DNA of 64,000 nt, from the NCBI RefSeq assembly GCF_037392515.1, contig NC_090287.1, forward strand, positions 6,369,501 to 6,433,500, given 5' to 3'. The position numbers were made by a program, and so were the translations under genes. Shown here one piece after another: positions 38,686-50,550 of the stretch. The stretch is from Haliotis asinina. Its lineage: Eukaryota > Mollusca > Gastropoda > Lepetellida > Haliotidae. The stretch's first letter is position 1. Each line of letters opens with the position of its first letter. The notes beneath the pieces were generated by a model. It did not search any database. It saw only the letters and a program-made list of their open reading frames with translations, and was not told the origin of the DNA.

Positions 38686-39413
38686 ATGAAAAATGTGTCT
38701 CCAAAGAAAGACAGATGTTCTGTGTAATAAAATGAAAGAGTGGGTGAGTTTAGTTGAACGAAACTCTCAGCAATATTCCAGCTATATGGCAGCGACATGT
38801 ACATAATAGAGTCTAAACAAGACCATCCACTGATCAACGGCATGAGCACCTATTTGCGCAATTGGGAACCGATAACGCGTCGACAAAGTCAGCAAGCCTG
38901 ACCACCCGATCCCTTTAGTCGCCTCTTACAAGTATACACATAAGGTCGCCTTTTAAAAGTTTGGCGGAGATCACCAATTACTATTATTCAGGCTAGAGTG
39001 AAGGACTTTTGTAAAATGGGACTCATTACGACAAGCCTGAAACAGGTCGCTACCCATGAACTTTCGCCTCATTACTAAACATGTTCGTTCTGTAAATGAT
39101 GATATCAGATATCAACTGTTCAAACATCAGTGTATATAGATAACTCAGATCCCATCTCACTAGAAACAAACTGAAACTGATTTTCTAGTAAGATGGTTTA
39201 CAAAATACCCCAGCAGACGAACACATTTGATATGGAAACAATAAATGACTAAGGTATCCGATTACATAACACATTGTCATGGGATATCAGTCATATGTTC
39301 TGTATAGTCGGCTAGCATAGTGATCCGATAGTAATTATTCCACGCTGTTTGAACAAATATAACCAATTTAGGGAGACTTTAGAAGCCTGAATAGAAAGGT
39401 GAACACGAGAAAG
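38686..39413. repeat. Left copy of the long direct repeat flanking the LINE
   Basis: 728 bp, matching 43962-44754. Begins ATGAAAAAT and ends GGTGAACACGAGAAAG. The last ~430 bp are almost identical between copies. Within it a minus-strand SINE (38744-38960) has lost about 65 bp compared with the right copy. Its right boundary is exactly where LINE sequence starts. Confidence 0.93.
38744..38960 (-). repeat. SINE, long-head family, inside left direct repeat
   Basis: Tail half and middle read on the minus strand; shares sequence variants (ATAACGCGTCGAC, AAGTATACACATA) with the copy at 44020-44282, so the two are duplicates, not independent insertions. Confidence 0.9.
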
Positions 39414-39661
39414 ATGAAAAGTTTGAAACAGTGCAAGATGCCATCGGTGATTATGAATATCAACGAGGCGCTAACATTACCCACACGCAGCTTCTCAAAC
39501 ATTGGAAGGGATATAACCCGACCTTCACCATCCGTATCACCGCATCTGAAGACGATGCCAGAAAGACAGCTGAAGACAGCAAGTTTTGGCTAGATGGAGT
39601 CAGATGCAGAGAATGGGTTCCAAGCAGACAATGGTACGGAAACGATTATAAGTCGACATGA
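39414..39661 (+). pseudogene. LINE ORF1, C-terminal fragment
   Basis: Frame through 39431-39661 ends GVRCREWVPSRQWYGNDY and a TGA at 39659-39661. That TGA overlaps the ATG of ORF2 (39658-39660) in an ATGA, an arrangement used by some LINEs for termination-reinitiation. The beginning is missing at the truncated 5' end. Confidence 0.7.
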
Positions 39662-42600
39662 CTAATATGAACATGGCATTATTTATAAAATTGACTTCCC
39701 TTCTCACGACCTTCCAATTACTTACGTGGAATGTGAGAGGGGTTATGTACGGAACAAAGTACCTTACAGAAGAACTAAGAAAATGTGATGTTGTCTTTGT
39801 ATGTGAACACTGGCTGCAATCGCATAATGAACATTTCCTTGAATCCATAAACGGTGATTTTAATGTGTTCTCTAAATGCTCACAACAACATGAAGGTAAT
39901 CGACGTGGACCTGGCGGCGTCTGATTCTTCATACGCTCTGGTATAAGTCAATCTATGCGACAGATTGACACACCGAGTGACAGGATAGTAGCAGTTGAAA
40001 TCAAGTTTACCTCACAAAGCTTATTCCTACTGGGTACCCACCTCCCGTCGTCCTGTTCCTGATAGTGCCTATACAGAAGCTCTTAATGACGTCATGGCAC
40101 TGTATGACATTTATTCTCAGATTGGCACAACCATAATTATAGGAGAGTTTAATCCGGACCTACGACAAAAAGTGCGTAGACACTGCATGCTAGACATTTG
40201 TGGCGAGCTGTGAACGAGAGACATCTATCTTCTGTTATACCTCTACAAGACAACATGGTGTACTCCTTCTGCAACAAAAGTGGAACTGCCAAATCGTTGA
40301 TAGACTACATATTCATGAGAGAGGACACCATGGGCAGTGTGTTAACCTACTGCATAGATACCAACGCTTTATTCTCAGTATCGGACCACCTGTCTGTGAT
40401 GATGACCTTCAATGTTCTACCAGAACCAGCTCGTTCTAGTGGATATAGACTGAACTGGCGTAAAGCAAGCTGTGATGAAAAGACTCCCTACCGCTATGAA
40501 ACAGAAAATTGTTTCCGTGGACTAGATTCTACCCCTGATAGTTATTCATGTGTAAGTGACTGTATTGAAGCACACAATGAGCACATTACCCAGTGTCTTC
40601 TAGCAGCAGCTGTTACATACATTCCAGTACCGTCTTTTCGACCATATCTTACCCTGGCTGGAAGAGAGACAACATCAAACCCCTTCATGTTGATATGCGA
40701 AGAAAACGCAAGACTTTGGTAGAAAATGGTAAACAACGCTCAAAAGATGATGTTACATATGTACAATATAAACAAGCAAAGTCTATGTTCAGAAGAATGT
40801 TTAGAACATCTAAGCGAAAATCTGAAAATGAAAAGCTACAAGAAGTTTATAATGCTACTGAATTGGGCATAAACGACTTTTTAGAACATACAAAGGATTG
40901 AAAAACAAAAAGGGGCACATAAGGACCCTAACTTTTGAGTCTCAAATTAGCAGCACTTCTCAAGAGATATGTAACACATTTGGCAAATATTTCAATAAAC
41001 TAGTAACACCTTCTGAACTATACGATTATGATCATGACTTTGAAAAGGGTGTCTGTGAGGAACTTTCTGCTATTGTTCATGACAAGTAAGATGTTTTTCA
41101 AGAAAAATTGGATACTCCATTTACAAGTGATGAAATCGTCTCTTCATTGAAACTCCTTAAGAATGGCAAATCTCCTGGCCCCGATCTTTTGTATAATGAG
41201 CACTTAAAGTATGCAGGCAGGTGCTTGACATCCCAGCTCTGTGTCCTGTTTAATACCATCTTGAAGTATGGGTATATTCCAGAGATATATAATTTTGGAC
41301 ATATCATACCAATACATAAAGGGAAAGGGAAAAGTAAACGTGACCCCTTCAATTACCGTGGGATAACCCTTACATCAACAATAGGTAAACTATTTGAACG
41401 TGTCATTTTGTCTAGAATTGAAAGATGGGCTTCACTTAAGCTAAGTCACTATCCACATCGCCTCCAGTTTGGGTTTCGGAAAAATCTTAGAGCTGATACA
41501 GCCGCACTGACCTTGATAGAAACCATATCTTACTTTAGAGAAAGAAAATCTCCAGTCTTGTGTGTATTTCTCGATAATGAAAAGGCCTTTGACCGAGTTT
41601 TCCGGGATGGATTGTTTCTTAAACTGTGTAACCTCGGGATAAGAGGTAGAACCTGGAGACTATTTCGAATGTGGTACTTGTCCATGCAATCATGTGTTTC
41701 CTCCGCTGGTCTCCTGTCTGATGTCTTTACAGTTAGGCAGGGTGTAGGGCAGGGGAGAGTGATTTCAGCTTGGCTATTCAGCCTATACATCAACGATCTA
41801 ATACAGATTTTAGATAACTCAGGCTAGGTCTCCAGCTTCCATGGGGACACTGTCCAGGTATTCTTCTTGCTGACGATACTGCTTTAACCTCCAGCAATCC
41901 ACGTAATTCCCAGATTCTTCTTGAAGTTGTATATGATTATGGTGCGAAGTGGAAGTTGAAGTATAACGTCAGTAAAAGCGCCTTGCTTGTATTCAATACA
42001 GACAGATCTCTTTCACCAGTTAGTCTGTACCCTAGTTCTGTGGCGATCCCTCTCACGCAGTATGTTACGTATACTGCAGTTCAGCTGTCTTCATGTAATA
42101 AAGCATGTGATAGAACAATGTCATCTTGTGAAAAAGCCCGTAAACTAGTTAATATGTATCATGACCTTGGCTTGTGCTATGGTTCACTCAACCCTGTTAG
42201 TGCTTGTCGTATATGGAACAATGTCATTTTACCATGTGCTTTATACGGCTGCACTGTCTGGAGCAGCTTAACATCAAAAGAATTGGACATGGAGTCAACG
42301 CAAAGATGTTTGTAGAAAGGTACAAGGCCTTCCCAGACGCACTGCTTCTCCTGTGGTTATAGATACCCTGGGTCATTTGCCAGTTCAACGGTATATAGAA
42401 AATTCTTGTTTGCTTATGTTTGGTAGAATCTGCCGTCTAAACAATGCCTATGTTGTTAAGCAATTATTTCTCCACCGTCTATTTGAATCCAGATGTATGA
42501 TCATCACTGGTATATCCCCATCACCTATCCTGTACATGGTTAATCTCGTGAACAAGTATAGTTTGTCTGACGTAATTAATACGTATATCACAACAGGCGT

Positions 42601-43012
42601 TATATGCTCCAAAGCAAAATGGAGTGATAGTGTTAAATCCAGAATCTGTGGCGCTTATGAGAGTTTGCTGTGCCATCAGGTAACAGTGAGAGAGGATCTC
42701 TCCAGATATTGCCTTATCCGAGAGCCTTTTAATCCAAGTAGACTGTGGGAACTAGCCCTGATCAATAAGCCCAAATTTTACAAAATATCTCATATTATTC
42801 ACACTGGCTGTAAAAAGATTGAATCCGGAGAGTGTATATGCGGAATAGTAGCTTCTAATATTGTTAAACATGTTATTATGTCCTGTACACATCTTAATGA
42901 TTTGAGAAATGAAATGTTTGAAAGGATATGTGATATTATACCAATATCTGATTTTGTTGAATTCTGTGAACATGATGATGATGTAATTATTGCTGACTTG
43001 CTTGGTGGATGA
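39658..43012 (+). pseudogene. LINE ORF2: endonuclease, reverse transcriptase, C-terminal zinc region
   Basis: Endonuclease part: LLTWNVRGV near 39721 (catalytic Asn), GRV/GEFNPD-like near 40140, and the closing SLIDYIFM and SDHLSVMMTF near 40290-40410 (SDH motif). Reverse transcriptase 41108-42000: NGKSPGPDLLYNEHLKYA, IIPIHKGKGKSKRDPFNYRG, LQFGFRKNLRADTAALTLIE, CVFLDNEKAFDRV, VRQGVGQGRVISAWLFSLYI, then ILLADDTAL in a shifted frame near 41860-41886. C-terminal part 42353-43012 carries CIC...H...C (near 42835-42895). Breaks: TGA at 39922-39924, stop near 41087, TAG at 41825-41827 and at least three frameshifts. Not functional. Confidence 0.9.
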
Positions 43013-43051
43013 CTTGCTTGAGAGGCATATTTCAGAAGTTGAAAGTAAATA

Positions 43052-43208
43052 GGATAACTGTATATGGATGACAACTTCTTTAATACTTGAACACGACGTT
43101 TCGATACAGGTTCTTGTATCGTTTTCACACTTTGAAAACGATACCATAACCTGTATCGAAACGTCGTGTTCAAGTATTAAAGAAGTTGTCATCCATATAC
43201 AGTTATCC
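43052..43208. repeat. 157-bp near-perfect palindrome, Penelope-like terminal module
   Basis: Arms of over 70 bp: GGATAACTGTATATGGATGA at the left, mirrored by TCATCCATATACAGTTATCC at the right. The centre folds further through GTATCGTTTTCA and TGAAAACGATAC. The right arm holds a stem CGATAC/GTATCG around eight bases followed by GAAACG, the layout seen in the neighbouring element. Lies in the 3' part of the LINE. Confidence 0.9.
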
Positions 43209-43276
43209 CATTGCTTGGTGGATCTTAAGTTGTTTCAAAGGCATTTAGAAGTTGGAGGAATCAAACTAAAAGTACT

Positions 43277-43742
43277 TTATGGTTCAACTTCTTTATTATA
43301 CAAGGTCACAACGTTTCGAGACAGATTCTAGTCTCTTCTTCAGGTGGGGTGAGGATAAAACTAACTACTTCAAAAAACGGAAGCCATTGCAATCAAGCGG
43401 AACAAGCCCTCAATCAACAGAGACGGAGGTGTTTACTTACCCAATACATGGAACCACCTTATCCTCAGTGACTAATCTTTATCCAAACATCTTTATCAAC
43501 ACAAGCCTGCACACCAATCAGTTGAAGCCTGTACATAAGTTGAAGCCTGTACATCAATCAATCGAAGCCTGCACATCAATCAATACAAACCTGTATATCT
43601 TGTTACCCATTGTTATCGGTCTACTGTTATGTGTATATATACTACAACCCTTTAGTTTTATCCTCACCTCACCTGAAGAAGAGACTAGAATCTGTCTCGA
43701 AACGTTGTGACCTTGTATAATAAAGAAGTTGAACCATAAAGC
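43277..43742. mobile_element. Inverted-repeat element with hammerhead-like core, Penelope-like
   Basis: About 88-bp terminal inverted repeats: 43277-43365 starts TTATGGTTCAACTTCTTTAT, and 43653-43742 mirrors it. The right arm reads CTGAAGA (43673-43679), a five-pair stem GAGAC/GTCTC (43681-43685 with 43694-43698) and GAAA (43699-43702), which is the order CUGANGA-stem II-GAAA of a hammerhead ribozyme, with one extra A before the stem. Penelope-like retroelements are known to carry such motifs in their terminal repeats. No obvious cleavage triplet follows, so activity is doubtful. The interior has tandem TTGAAGCCTGTACAT units near 43520-43590 and no coding region. Confidence 0.75.
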
Positions 43743-43961
43743 ACTTATAATTTGGTGGATCTTGTACAACATCTGGTAAGTTAAAGGTGACCGAATGGAA
43801 AAATGTAATGTTTTTAGTGGCTGATTTTATATCTATCTGCCACTCTAAAATATCTGCACAATCAACTGTCTATTGATTCATTGTATATTTAACTTGGCAA
43901 AATCTTGTAATATATAATAATATTCATACACTTGGAGGAAATAAAGATAACCTATCTATCT

Positions 43962-44754
43962 ATGAAAAATCTTTCTCCAAAGAAAGACAGATGTTCCATA
44001 TAATAAAATTAAAGAGTGGGTGAGTTTAGTTGAACGGAACACTCAGCAATATTCCAGCTATATGGCAGTGACATGTACATAATAGAGTCTAAACCAGACC
44101 ATTAACTGATCAACGGCATGAGCATCGATTTGCGCAATTGGGAACCGATAACGCGTCGACCTGGTCAGTAAGCCTGACCACCCGATCCCGTTAGTTGCCT
44201 CTTACAAGTATACACATATAGTCGCCTTTTAAAAGTTTTATGGCAAGCATGGGTTGCAGAAGGCCTAGTCTACCCAGTCTACTGAAAGTACAGAAGACAG
44301 ATTGGCGGAGATCACCAATTACTGTTATTCAGCCTAGAGTGAAGGACTTTTGTAAAATGGGACTCATTACGACAAGCCTGAAACAGGTCGCTACCCATGA
44401 ACTTTCGCCTCATTACTAAACATGTTCGTTCTGTAAATGATGATATCAGATATCAACTGTTCAAACATCAGTGTATATAGATAACTCAGATCCCATCTCA
44501 CTAGAAACAAACTGAAACTGATTTTCTAGTAAGATGGTTTACAAAATACCCCAGCAGACGAACACATTTGATATGGAAACAATAAATGACTAAGGTATCC
44601 GACTACATAACACATTGTCATGGGATATCAGTCATATGTTCTGTATAGTCGGCTAGCATAGTGATCCGATAGTAATTATTCCACGCTGTTTGAACAAATA
44701 TAACCAATTTAGGGAGACTTTAGAAGCCTGAATAGAAAGGTGAACACGAGAAAG
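43962..44754. repeat. Right copy of the long direct repeat flanking the LINE
   Basis: 793 bp, starting ATGAAAAAT directly after the LINE tail and ending GAACACGAGAAAG. Includes a minus-strand long-head SINE (about 44020-44282) and about 65 bp missing from the left copy. Confidence 0.93.
44020..44282 (-). repeat. SINE, long-head family, inside right direct repeat
   Basis: Nearly full length on the minus strand, head at about 44282 (GTAGACTAGGCCTTCTGCAA) and tail at 44020. Shares its private variants with the left-repeat copy. Confidence 0.9.
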
Positions 44755-47700
44755 ACAGACAGCTATTTGGATATACATTAACACTGTAAATGGTATCGAC
44801 CATCTGACACTGCAGTTTCATGACCGATAGAAATAGTTTGCAAACATATAATTTGTCTTCCTAGTCCACAGGGAAATATGCGGTTTAATATCACTCATAA
44901 CTGCCTAAAATAACATTCGAATTTCACCTTTAAAAGTCCACTAGGACTTTTCCTGAGTGGACCAAATTGCATGTTATCGTTGGACATGATAACAACACGC
45001 GATACTAATATTCAAACAGTATACACGGGAACTATTTTCAATTGCGGTACGTTGTGTCAATGCTCAAACGTTAAATAATACATTGCATCTATTTTGCATG
45101 AATGATTCCCAGATACAATAGCACGTTGGAAGTCAAATTAGTAATGTACACGTTTTTTATAATGGTAATATTTCGGATTACACTTTCACAGTAAAGTACA
45201 GATTCTAGCACTTTTGGTGGGTTGTGTCCCATCCCAATCTCAATCCAACAGAACATGTTCTTAGGCAGAATAGTCCTGTGAGATCCTCCAGTGCAAAATC
45301 CTGCCCGTGAATGGAACGCAAAACCTCCCCGTGAAATTCAACGTCTGATATAGTCAATGAAGACGGTCAGGGAATTTATTGCAGTTGGCGGAGATGATTC
45401 CAGATACTGACAGTGTGCTCTGTCATCAATATTTTTTGAGGATTGCATGGCAGAATCTTGATAATAACCGCACTTTCCAATGTCACACAACACTACAAAC
45501 TGAGTCAATGCCAAGTTTGACATGGATTTTCTGCATTGTTTGTTTTGCTGAATACGTTACACGTTTATTTCTACTTTTTGCGTTTAGATTTGTCATTTGA
45601 TTGTTTGTCAAACGTATTGAAATCACCGAAAATAATACAACATTTTAGCATGGCATGTTTTGTGCATTTTGCGACGTCGGAAAAAGACGACACTGGTTTG
45701 CTGACTGGTATATATCTCACCTAATTTCCATTGACTTTGTAAGAGGTCTCGGCTTCTATGTCAGAATTCAACACTCTTTAGACAAAACATAAAATGAATG
45801 CTTTTACCACTGAAATAGTGTCCTGAATATATAACTATTAGACGGTTTTACTGTCGTATTGTGAGCAACACGCGCACCCGTCTGGCATCAATTTAGCGTA
45901 AATGAGAAATTATATTTCACAACACCTGAATATTCATTGAATATTCATTGAATATTCATTGAATGCAATGAAAGGTACAAAGGTCATAAGTATGTAATGA
46001 AAGGTACAAAGAGGTCGCTTTTTTATGTATGGAACTATTAGAATATGGACGTTAGTTTGTCCAAATTAAGATATGACCTGGTGTATATATTTTCAAACAA
46101 TTTTCGTATAAGTATTGTTTGAGTTAGATATCCTGCCACCACAATATGTTTTAACAGAATTTGAATTGATTGTATGATCGAAAACAATGACAATGAATCA
46201 TAAAACGTTTTTGACAAACTCGCACCTGGTCAATCACTTTTCACAAGTGTTTTGTCTATAAAAACGACACAAACAAATTCAATGAACAAGACAATTCCTT
46301 TAAATATGTGTGCCTATACACTTCATAAAATATACAAATCATTTTCAGATTTTGAAAGACCTTAATATTATAACCCTGATCACACAACGTTTCATCAAGA
46401 TTGTTATCACGCTCTTTTTATTCGACGTACAAGAGCATGTTTGTTTATATATCTAAAGTTCTGACATAAAGACACCAAGCAAAGTTATTATGGACGTCAG
46501 CACAGTCTCAATAACGGCAGAAACAAAGACAAATTAGAGATGAAACCTACATGAATGGATCACAAGATTACCGACAAGCTGTCTGCTTGCTGAAATATTT
46601 CTCTACATAATGAGGCAGCTGACACGGAAGTGATCCCTCATGTCACAGAGCCACGTGTACACGTCAATGTCAGAATGTCAAATTTGAAAGATAAGGCGGC
46701 TTCACTGGTCTCTTGCAGTTCTACATCAAGTGACTGTATTAGATATCATGTTTTTTTGAAATACTTGTACCACTGTAAGCCTTTGTAATTTTACCAGTTT
46801 CGACAGATGTTATGTATATGTAATAATCAGTTATTGGTCAAGTGGGGAACATGCAGACTGCTATTGAAATTACCTGGTCATGAGTCAAGGCCATGTTAGT
46901 TATGGATCAAGGTCAGAGCTTGTTCTGAGGTGATACTGACAGAGATGCCCATAGTAACTATGTACAGTGATTAAGCAGGACTCGTCACTTGATTTGTCCA
47001 GACGTCCCTCTTCGTGGGAATTATTAATCCAGAACTGGTCAGTCATTCATTTTCATAATATATTGTATATGTATATCATTCATAATTATTCTTACTACAC
47101 TTGCAACATCTGACTTAATGTATGCTGTCTTTGACTCTGTCCTATTTAAGACATTTTGATTCTATCGTATGATCTTCATTTCGTCACAATTCATTTGGAG
47201 GTCATGTGTCGATTCAACGTGTTCAGTATCTGGTTTAACATGTATCAAAACTGATTGAAAAACAGAGCAGTACCATACTTCCCTCAGTCCGAGCACATCG
47301 GCAAATGGGACACGCAATACTTTACATGCCGCTGGACAGAGCTACACAGGGAGGTTTTCACTTTTCATGATAATACTTACCAATTTACATAGTTTCTTTT
47401 GGACAGACGGGTTCTGGCAGTTAAATGTAAATAATTGCAGTCATATTTGCCTAATATAATCACGTATTTGCCCTTTCGAACAATGTTTAATGTACATTGT
47501 CCTTTGTTCATTGAAATATTTACAAATGAAATTTTGTGGAAATCATCTCCAATGCCATGTAACGGAGTTCTATTCCATGTTTCATGACATTGTGTTCCTT
47601 AAAAACATTAGTAATGTTCATTTGTGCATTACAGCATTTCAGTACCCATGAATATCTAAGCCTAAATTCTGTCGAACTTTTGAACTTCTCGCAAACATTC

Positions 47701-47810
47701 CATGAGTCAACGTGAACTATCATGAAGGGGCAATCACAGCCGTTCGTTCGGCGCACTACGCTTCAGGTTTTTGCTTTAGGGTGTTTTGCCCAAAACTAAA
47801 TACAACCACT
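44755..47810. other. Intergenic, no gene seen
   Basis: AT-rich. Holds a fragment at 45190-45235 matching 16744-16785, a threefold GAATATTCATT repeat near 45930-45960, and a duplicated AATGAAAGGTACAAAG at 45968 and 45996. No convincing exon. Confidence 0.5.
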
Positions 47811-47819
47811 CCAGCTTTG

Positions 47820-48055
47820 TGGTGTTCTGAATATAATGTATCTAATCACAGCCTATTGTCGGGATTCAGTGTATCACATCACAGTCCATTGTCTCGAGAT
47901 TCAGTGTATCTGATCACAGCCCAGTGTCGGGAGATTCAGTGCATTTGGTCACAGCCCATTGTCTCGAGATTCAGTGAATCTAAACACAGCTCATTGTCAG
48001 GAGATTCAGTGAATCTAAACACAGCTCATTTTCGGGAGATTCAGTGTATCGGAAC
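47820..48055. repeat. About 35-bp minisatellite
   Basis: Six or so units based on GAGATTCAGTGTATCTGATC and ACAGCCCATTGTC, diverging among copies. Confidence 0.88.
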
Positions 48056-48061
48056 ACTGTC

Positions 48062-48200
48062 CATTGACATCAGTGATATACCTATTGGTTGCCACGGCAC
48101 TATGGCCATCAGTGATATCCCTATTGGTTGCCACGGCACTATGGCCATCAGTGATATGCCTATTGGTTGCCGCGGCACTATGGCCATCAGTGATATTGTA
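48062..48200. repeat. 39-bp minisatellite A
   Basis: Three and a half near-identical units containing CCTATTGGTTGCCACGGCAC and ATGGCCATCAGTGATAT. Confidence 0.92.
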
Positions 48201-48840
48201 ATGGCTACTATGACACTGTGATAATCATTGACAATCCTGAATACCATGATACTGTGATAATCAGGGATAGTCCTTCAAGTTACCATGACACTATGACAAT
48301 CGGGGATAGTCCTTCTGGTTACCATCCCTCTGTGATAATTAGGGACAGCTCTTCTGGTTACCATGACACTGTGATAATCAGGGATAGTCCTTCTGGTACT
48401 ATGATACAATGATAATAAGGAATAGTCTTTCGGGTAACCATGATACTGTGATAATCAAGGATAGCTCTTCTGGTTACCATGACAGTGTGATAATCAGGGA
48501 TAATACTTCTGATTACCATGATACAGGGATTGGGAAAGAGAACTTTGACAGTAGGCCATTTTCAGGATTATTAGCCATTTCCTGAATTTTGAATGGGCCA
48601 CTGCCCTTGTATCAATGGTAAACTTCCAAATTTTAATGGACCATTTTTCATTCTAATGTGCAAAATGGCCCCTGCCTTTCCCAATCCTTGCATGATATCA
48701 TGATACTTTGGGATAGCTCTTCCGGTTACCATGACCCTGTGATAATCAGGGATAGTCCCTCAGGTTACTATGATACTATGCCAATCACGGATAGCACTTC
48801 TGGTTACCATGACACTGTGATGATCAGGGATATTCACGAA
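48201..48840. repeat. 39-bp minisatellite B, interrupted
   Basis: Units on GATAATCAGGGATAGTCCTT, CTGGTTACCATGACACTGT from 48201 to 48530 and again from 48690 to 48840. The interruption (48531-48690) contains CCATTTT-AGGATTATTAGC and two similar blocks ending CCTTTCCCAATCC. Minisatellite B has the same length as A and a similar ending (CTATGACACTG), so the two may share an origin. Confidence 0.9.
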
Positions 48841-49404
48841 ATAAATCAAGTATTTTTGTCCTAAAGATAAAAAAGTGGCTTAACAAACTTTCACCATAAT
48901 ACTGAGAAAGGGACAGCCAGGTGTGCGAGAAAGGATGGAGAATGCACAGCAAAACTGTGTCGACATTTTTGTGCACGTGCTTCCCGGGCTGTCCCTTTCT
49001 CTGCACTCCTCCCTCGTAACAAACAGTGAACTTTGCCAATATATTAAACAGCTGTGCTATTTTTAAGACTAAAATTCTGCCAAAACCTCACAGAGTTGGT
49101 ATGATGTTTTGATTATGATCAGCGTTTCATTGACAATGTTATGCTTATTAGTTTTCCAGTTAGATTGCAGTTCATCAGTCCGCTTTTGAGCCAAACAGAT
49201 CGTATAGCCCTTTCACTGACGTCCCCATAAAGCGAGAGTGTGCATTCATTCGTCAACAAACCTCATTAAAAGTGCTGGTAAATTACTCTGTGGTGGAAGG
49301 TGTACCAAGGCTGGTGCACTGACGTGTACATTTGTTTCTGGTTGCCATTCGGCGAGTACATTACGTCAGATGCACATCAGTGAGTCTTGGCCTTTTGATA
49401 CACA

Positions 49405-49530
49405 ATACTACATAGTACTATGCTGTATTGCTATATACTGCACTATGCTATACTGTGATATACTACATTACGCTGTGCTGTGATAAACTGCACTATGCTG
49501 TACTGTGATATACTGCACTATGTTGTACCG
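49405..49530. repeat. Degenerate 25-28 bp tandem repeat
   Basis: Repeated CACTATGCTGTACTGTGATA and ATACTG blocks. Confidence 0.8.
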
Positions 49531-49852
49531 TGGTAACAGCTGGCAACGTCAGTTTCATAATGTGAGAGTACAATATTAGACAATAACTCTGTCGATAACC
49601 CCTGGATATGACTAGTACGATCGATATGACTCTCGTGTCTTCGAATTATATTGCGTATATTACCATGATTAAGTTCATCTTAAATGTTTTTAACTAATAT
49701 GTATTAACACTTGTATCACGTTGATTCTACTTGATTCATCCCCATCTATCACATTGCCAAACATTGTGCTCCACATCTATCATATCATCAACCATTGTTT
49801 ATTAGAGTACTGAATGCGTTCATGTGAGCTTTTGAACTATAGCATTAGAACG

Positions 49853-49854
49853 CA

Positions 49855-49885
<31 letters not shown>
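49853..49885. repeat. (GT)n microsatellite
   Basis: About 13 GT units followed by GCGCGCG. Confidence 0.95.
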
Positions 49886-49886
<1 letters not shown>

Positions 49887-50209
49887 ATTATCAGACAATT
49901 TTCAAGACCTCCGCTAAACATTTGAATTTCATTTGATATTGTCATATTTAGCGTCAGCATTGCCCGTGAGAATATAATTGAACACGAACAAGTTGTAATC
50001 TCTAAAACGCAAGACTTACATGCATGAGCATAAGCAATATTGCTGTCAAATCAATCAGCTTAAACTTGTTTCGGGATACTTTGTGAGGGACATCGTAACC
50101 TAATTCATCAATACATGCATGAGCAGATTTAACAATTTCAAAACATTTACATGTCATAGGACGACACGAGTTTAACGAAATTGCAGTTGTAAGTGGATCA
50201 CCGAAAATG

Positions 50210-50356
50210 TGAGTGAGTTTAGTTTTACGCCGCTTTCAGCAATAATCCAGCTATATCACAGCAGGGTATACCAGAATTGTGTCTTCACACAGTGTAACCA
50301 TATGGGGATTCAGCGTGACAACCGAACGCTTTAACCACTCGGCTACTCCGCCCCTC
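50210..50356 (-). repeat. tRNA-headed SINE, near complete
   Basis: Minus strand: head AGGGGCGGAGTAGCCGAGTG with GGTTAAAGCG (A-box-like), then B-box region CGGTTGTCACGCTGAATCCC, GTGTGAAGACACAATTCTGG, and the tail GCGTAAAACTAAACTCACTC. Confidence 0.92.
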
Positions 50357-50447
50357 CATCACTGAAATACGTTGTTGACAACAGGTGTTCGCGATGATAA
50401 GTACATGTATATAAAACATGTTGTGACACTACGGCAAGCAATGATAC

Positions 50448-50550
50448 ACTTTCCCTAAACAGTAAGTATGTCTCTTTTGTCTTATACACTTTCCCTAAAC
50501 AGTAAGTATGTCTGCACTGTCTTATACACTTTCCCTAAACTGCTAGTGTG
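50448..50550. repeat. About 38-40 bp tandem repeat, three copies
   Basis: ATACACTTTCCCTAAACAGT, AAGTATGTCT-, GTCTT repeated; the third copy is diverged. Confidence 0.85.

Larger units (their letters stand above)
39414..43961 (+). mobile_element. 5'-truncated non-LTR retrotransposon (LINE), about 4.5 kb
   Basis: Contains the end of ORF1, an ORF2 with apurinic endonuclease, reverse transcriptase and a C-terminal CCHC-like zinc region, a 3' part with inserted inverted-repeat elements, an AATAAA-like signal near 43938, and a short CCTATCTATCTAT tail. The 5' end starts inside ORF1. Both edges coincide with the edges of a long direct repeat. The coding region is broken. Clade not assigned. Confidence 0.93.

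Noticed and set aside
39600..39932. Minus-strand frame opposite the LINE endonuclease
   Set aside because: Antisense shadow of the recognised LINE ORF2.
50210..50356. Genuine tRNA gene
   Set aside because: A- and B-box-like blocks belong to a SINE head; the cloverleaf arms do not pair and the SINE body follows.
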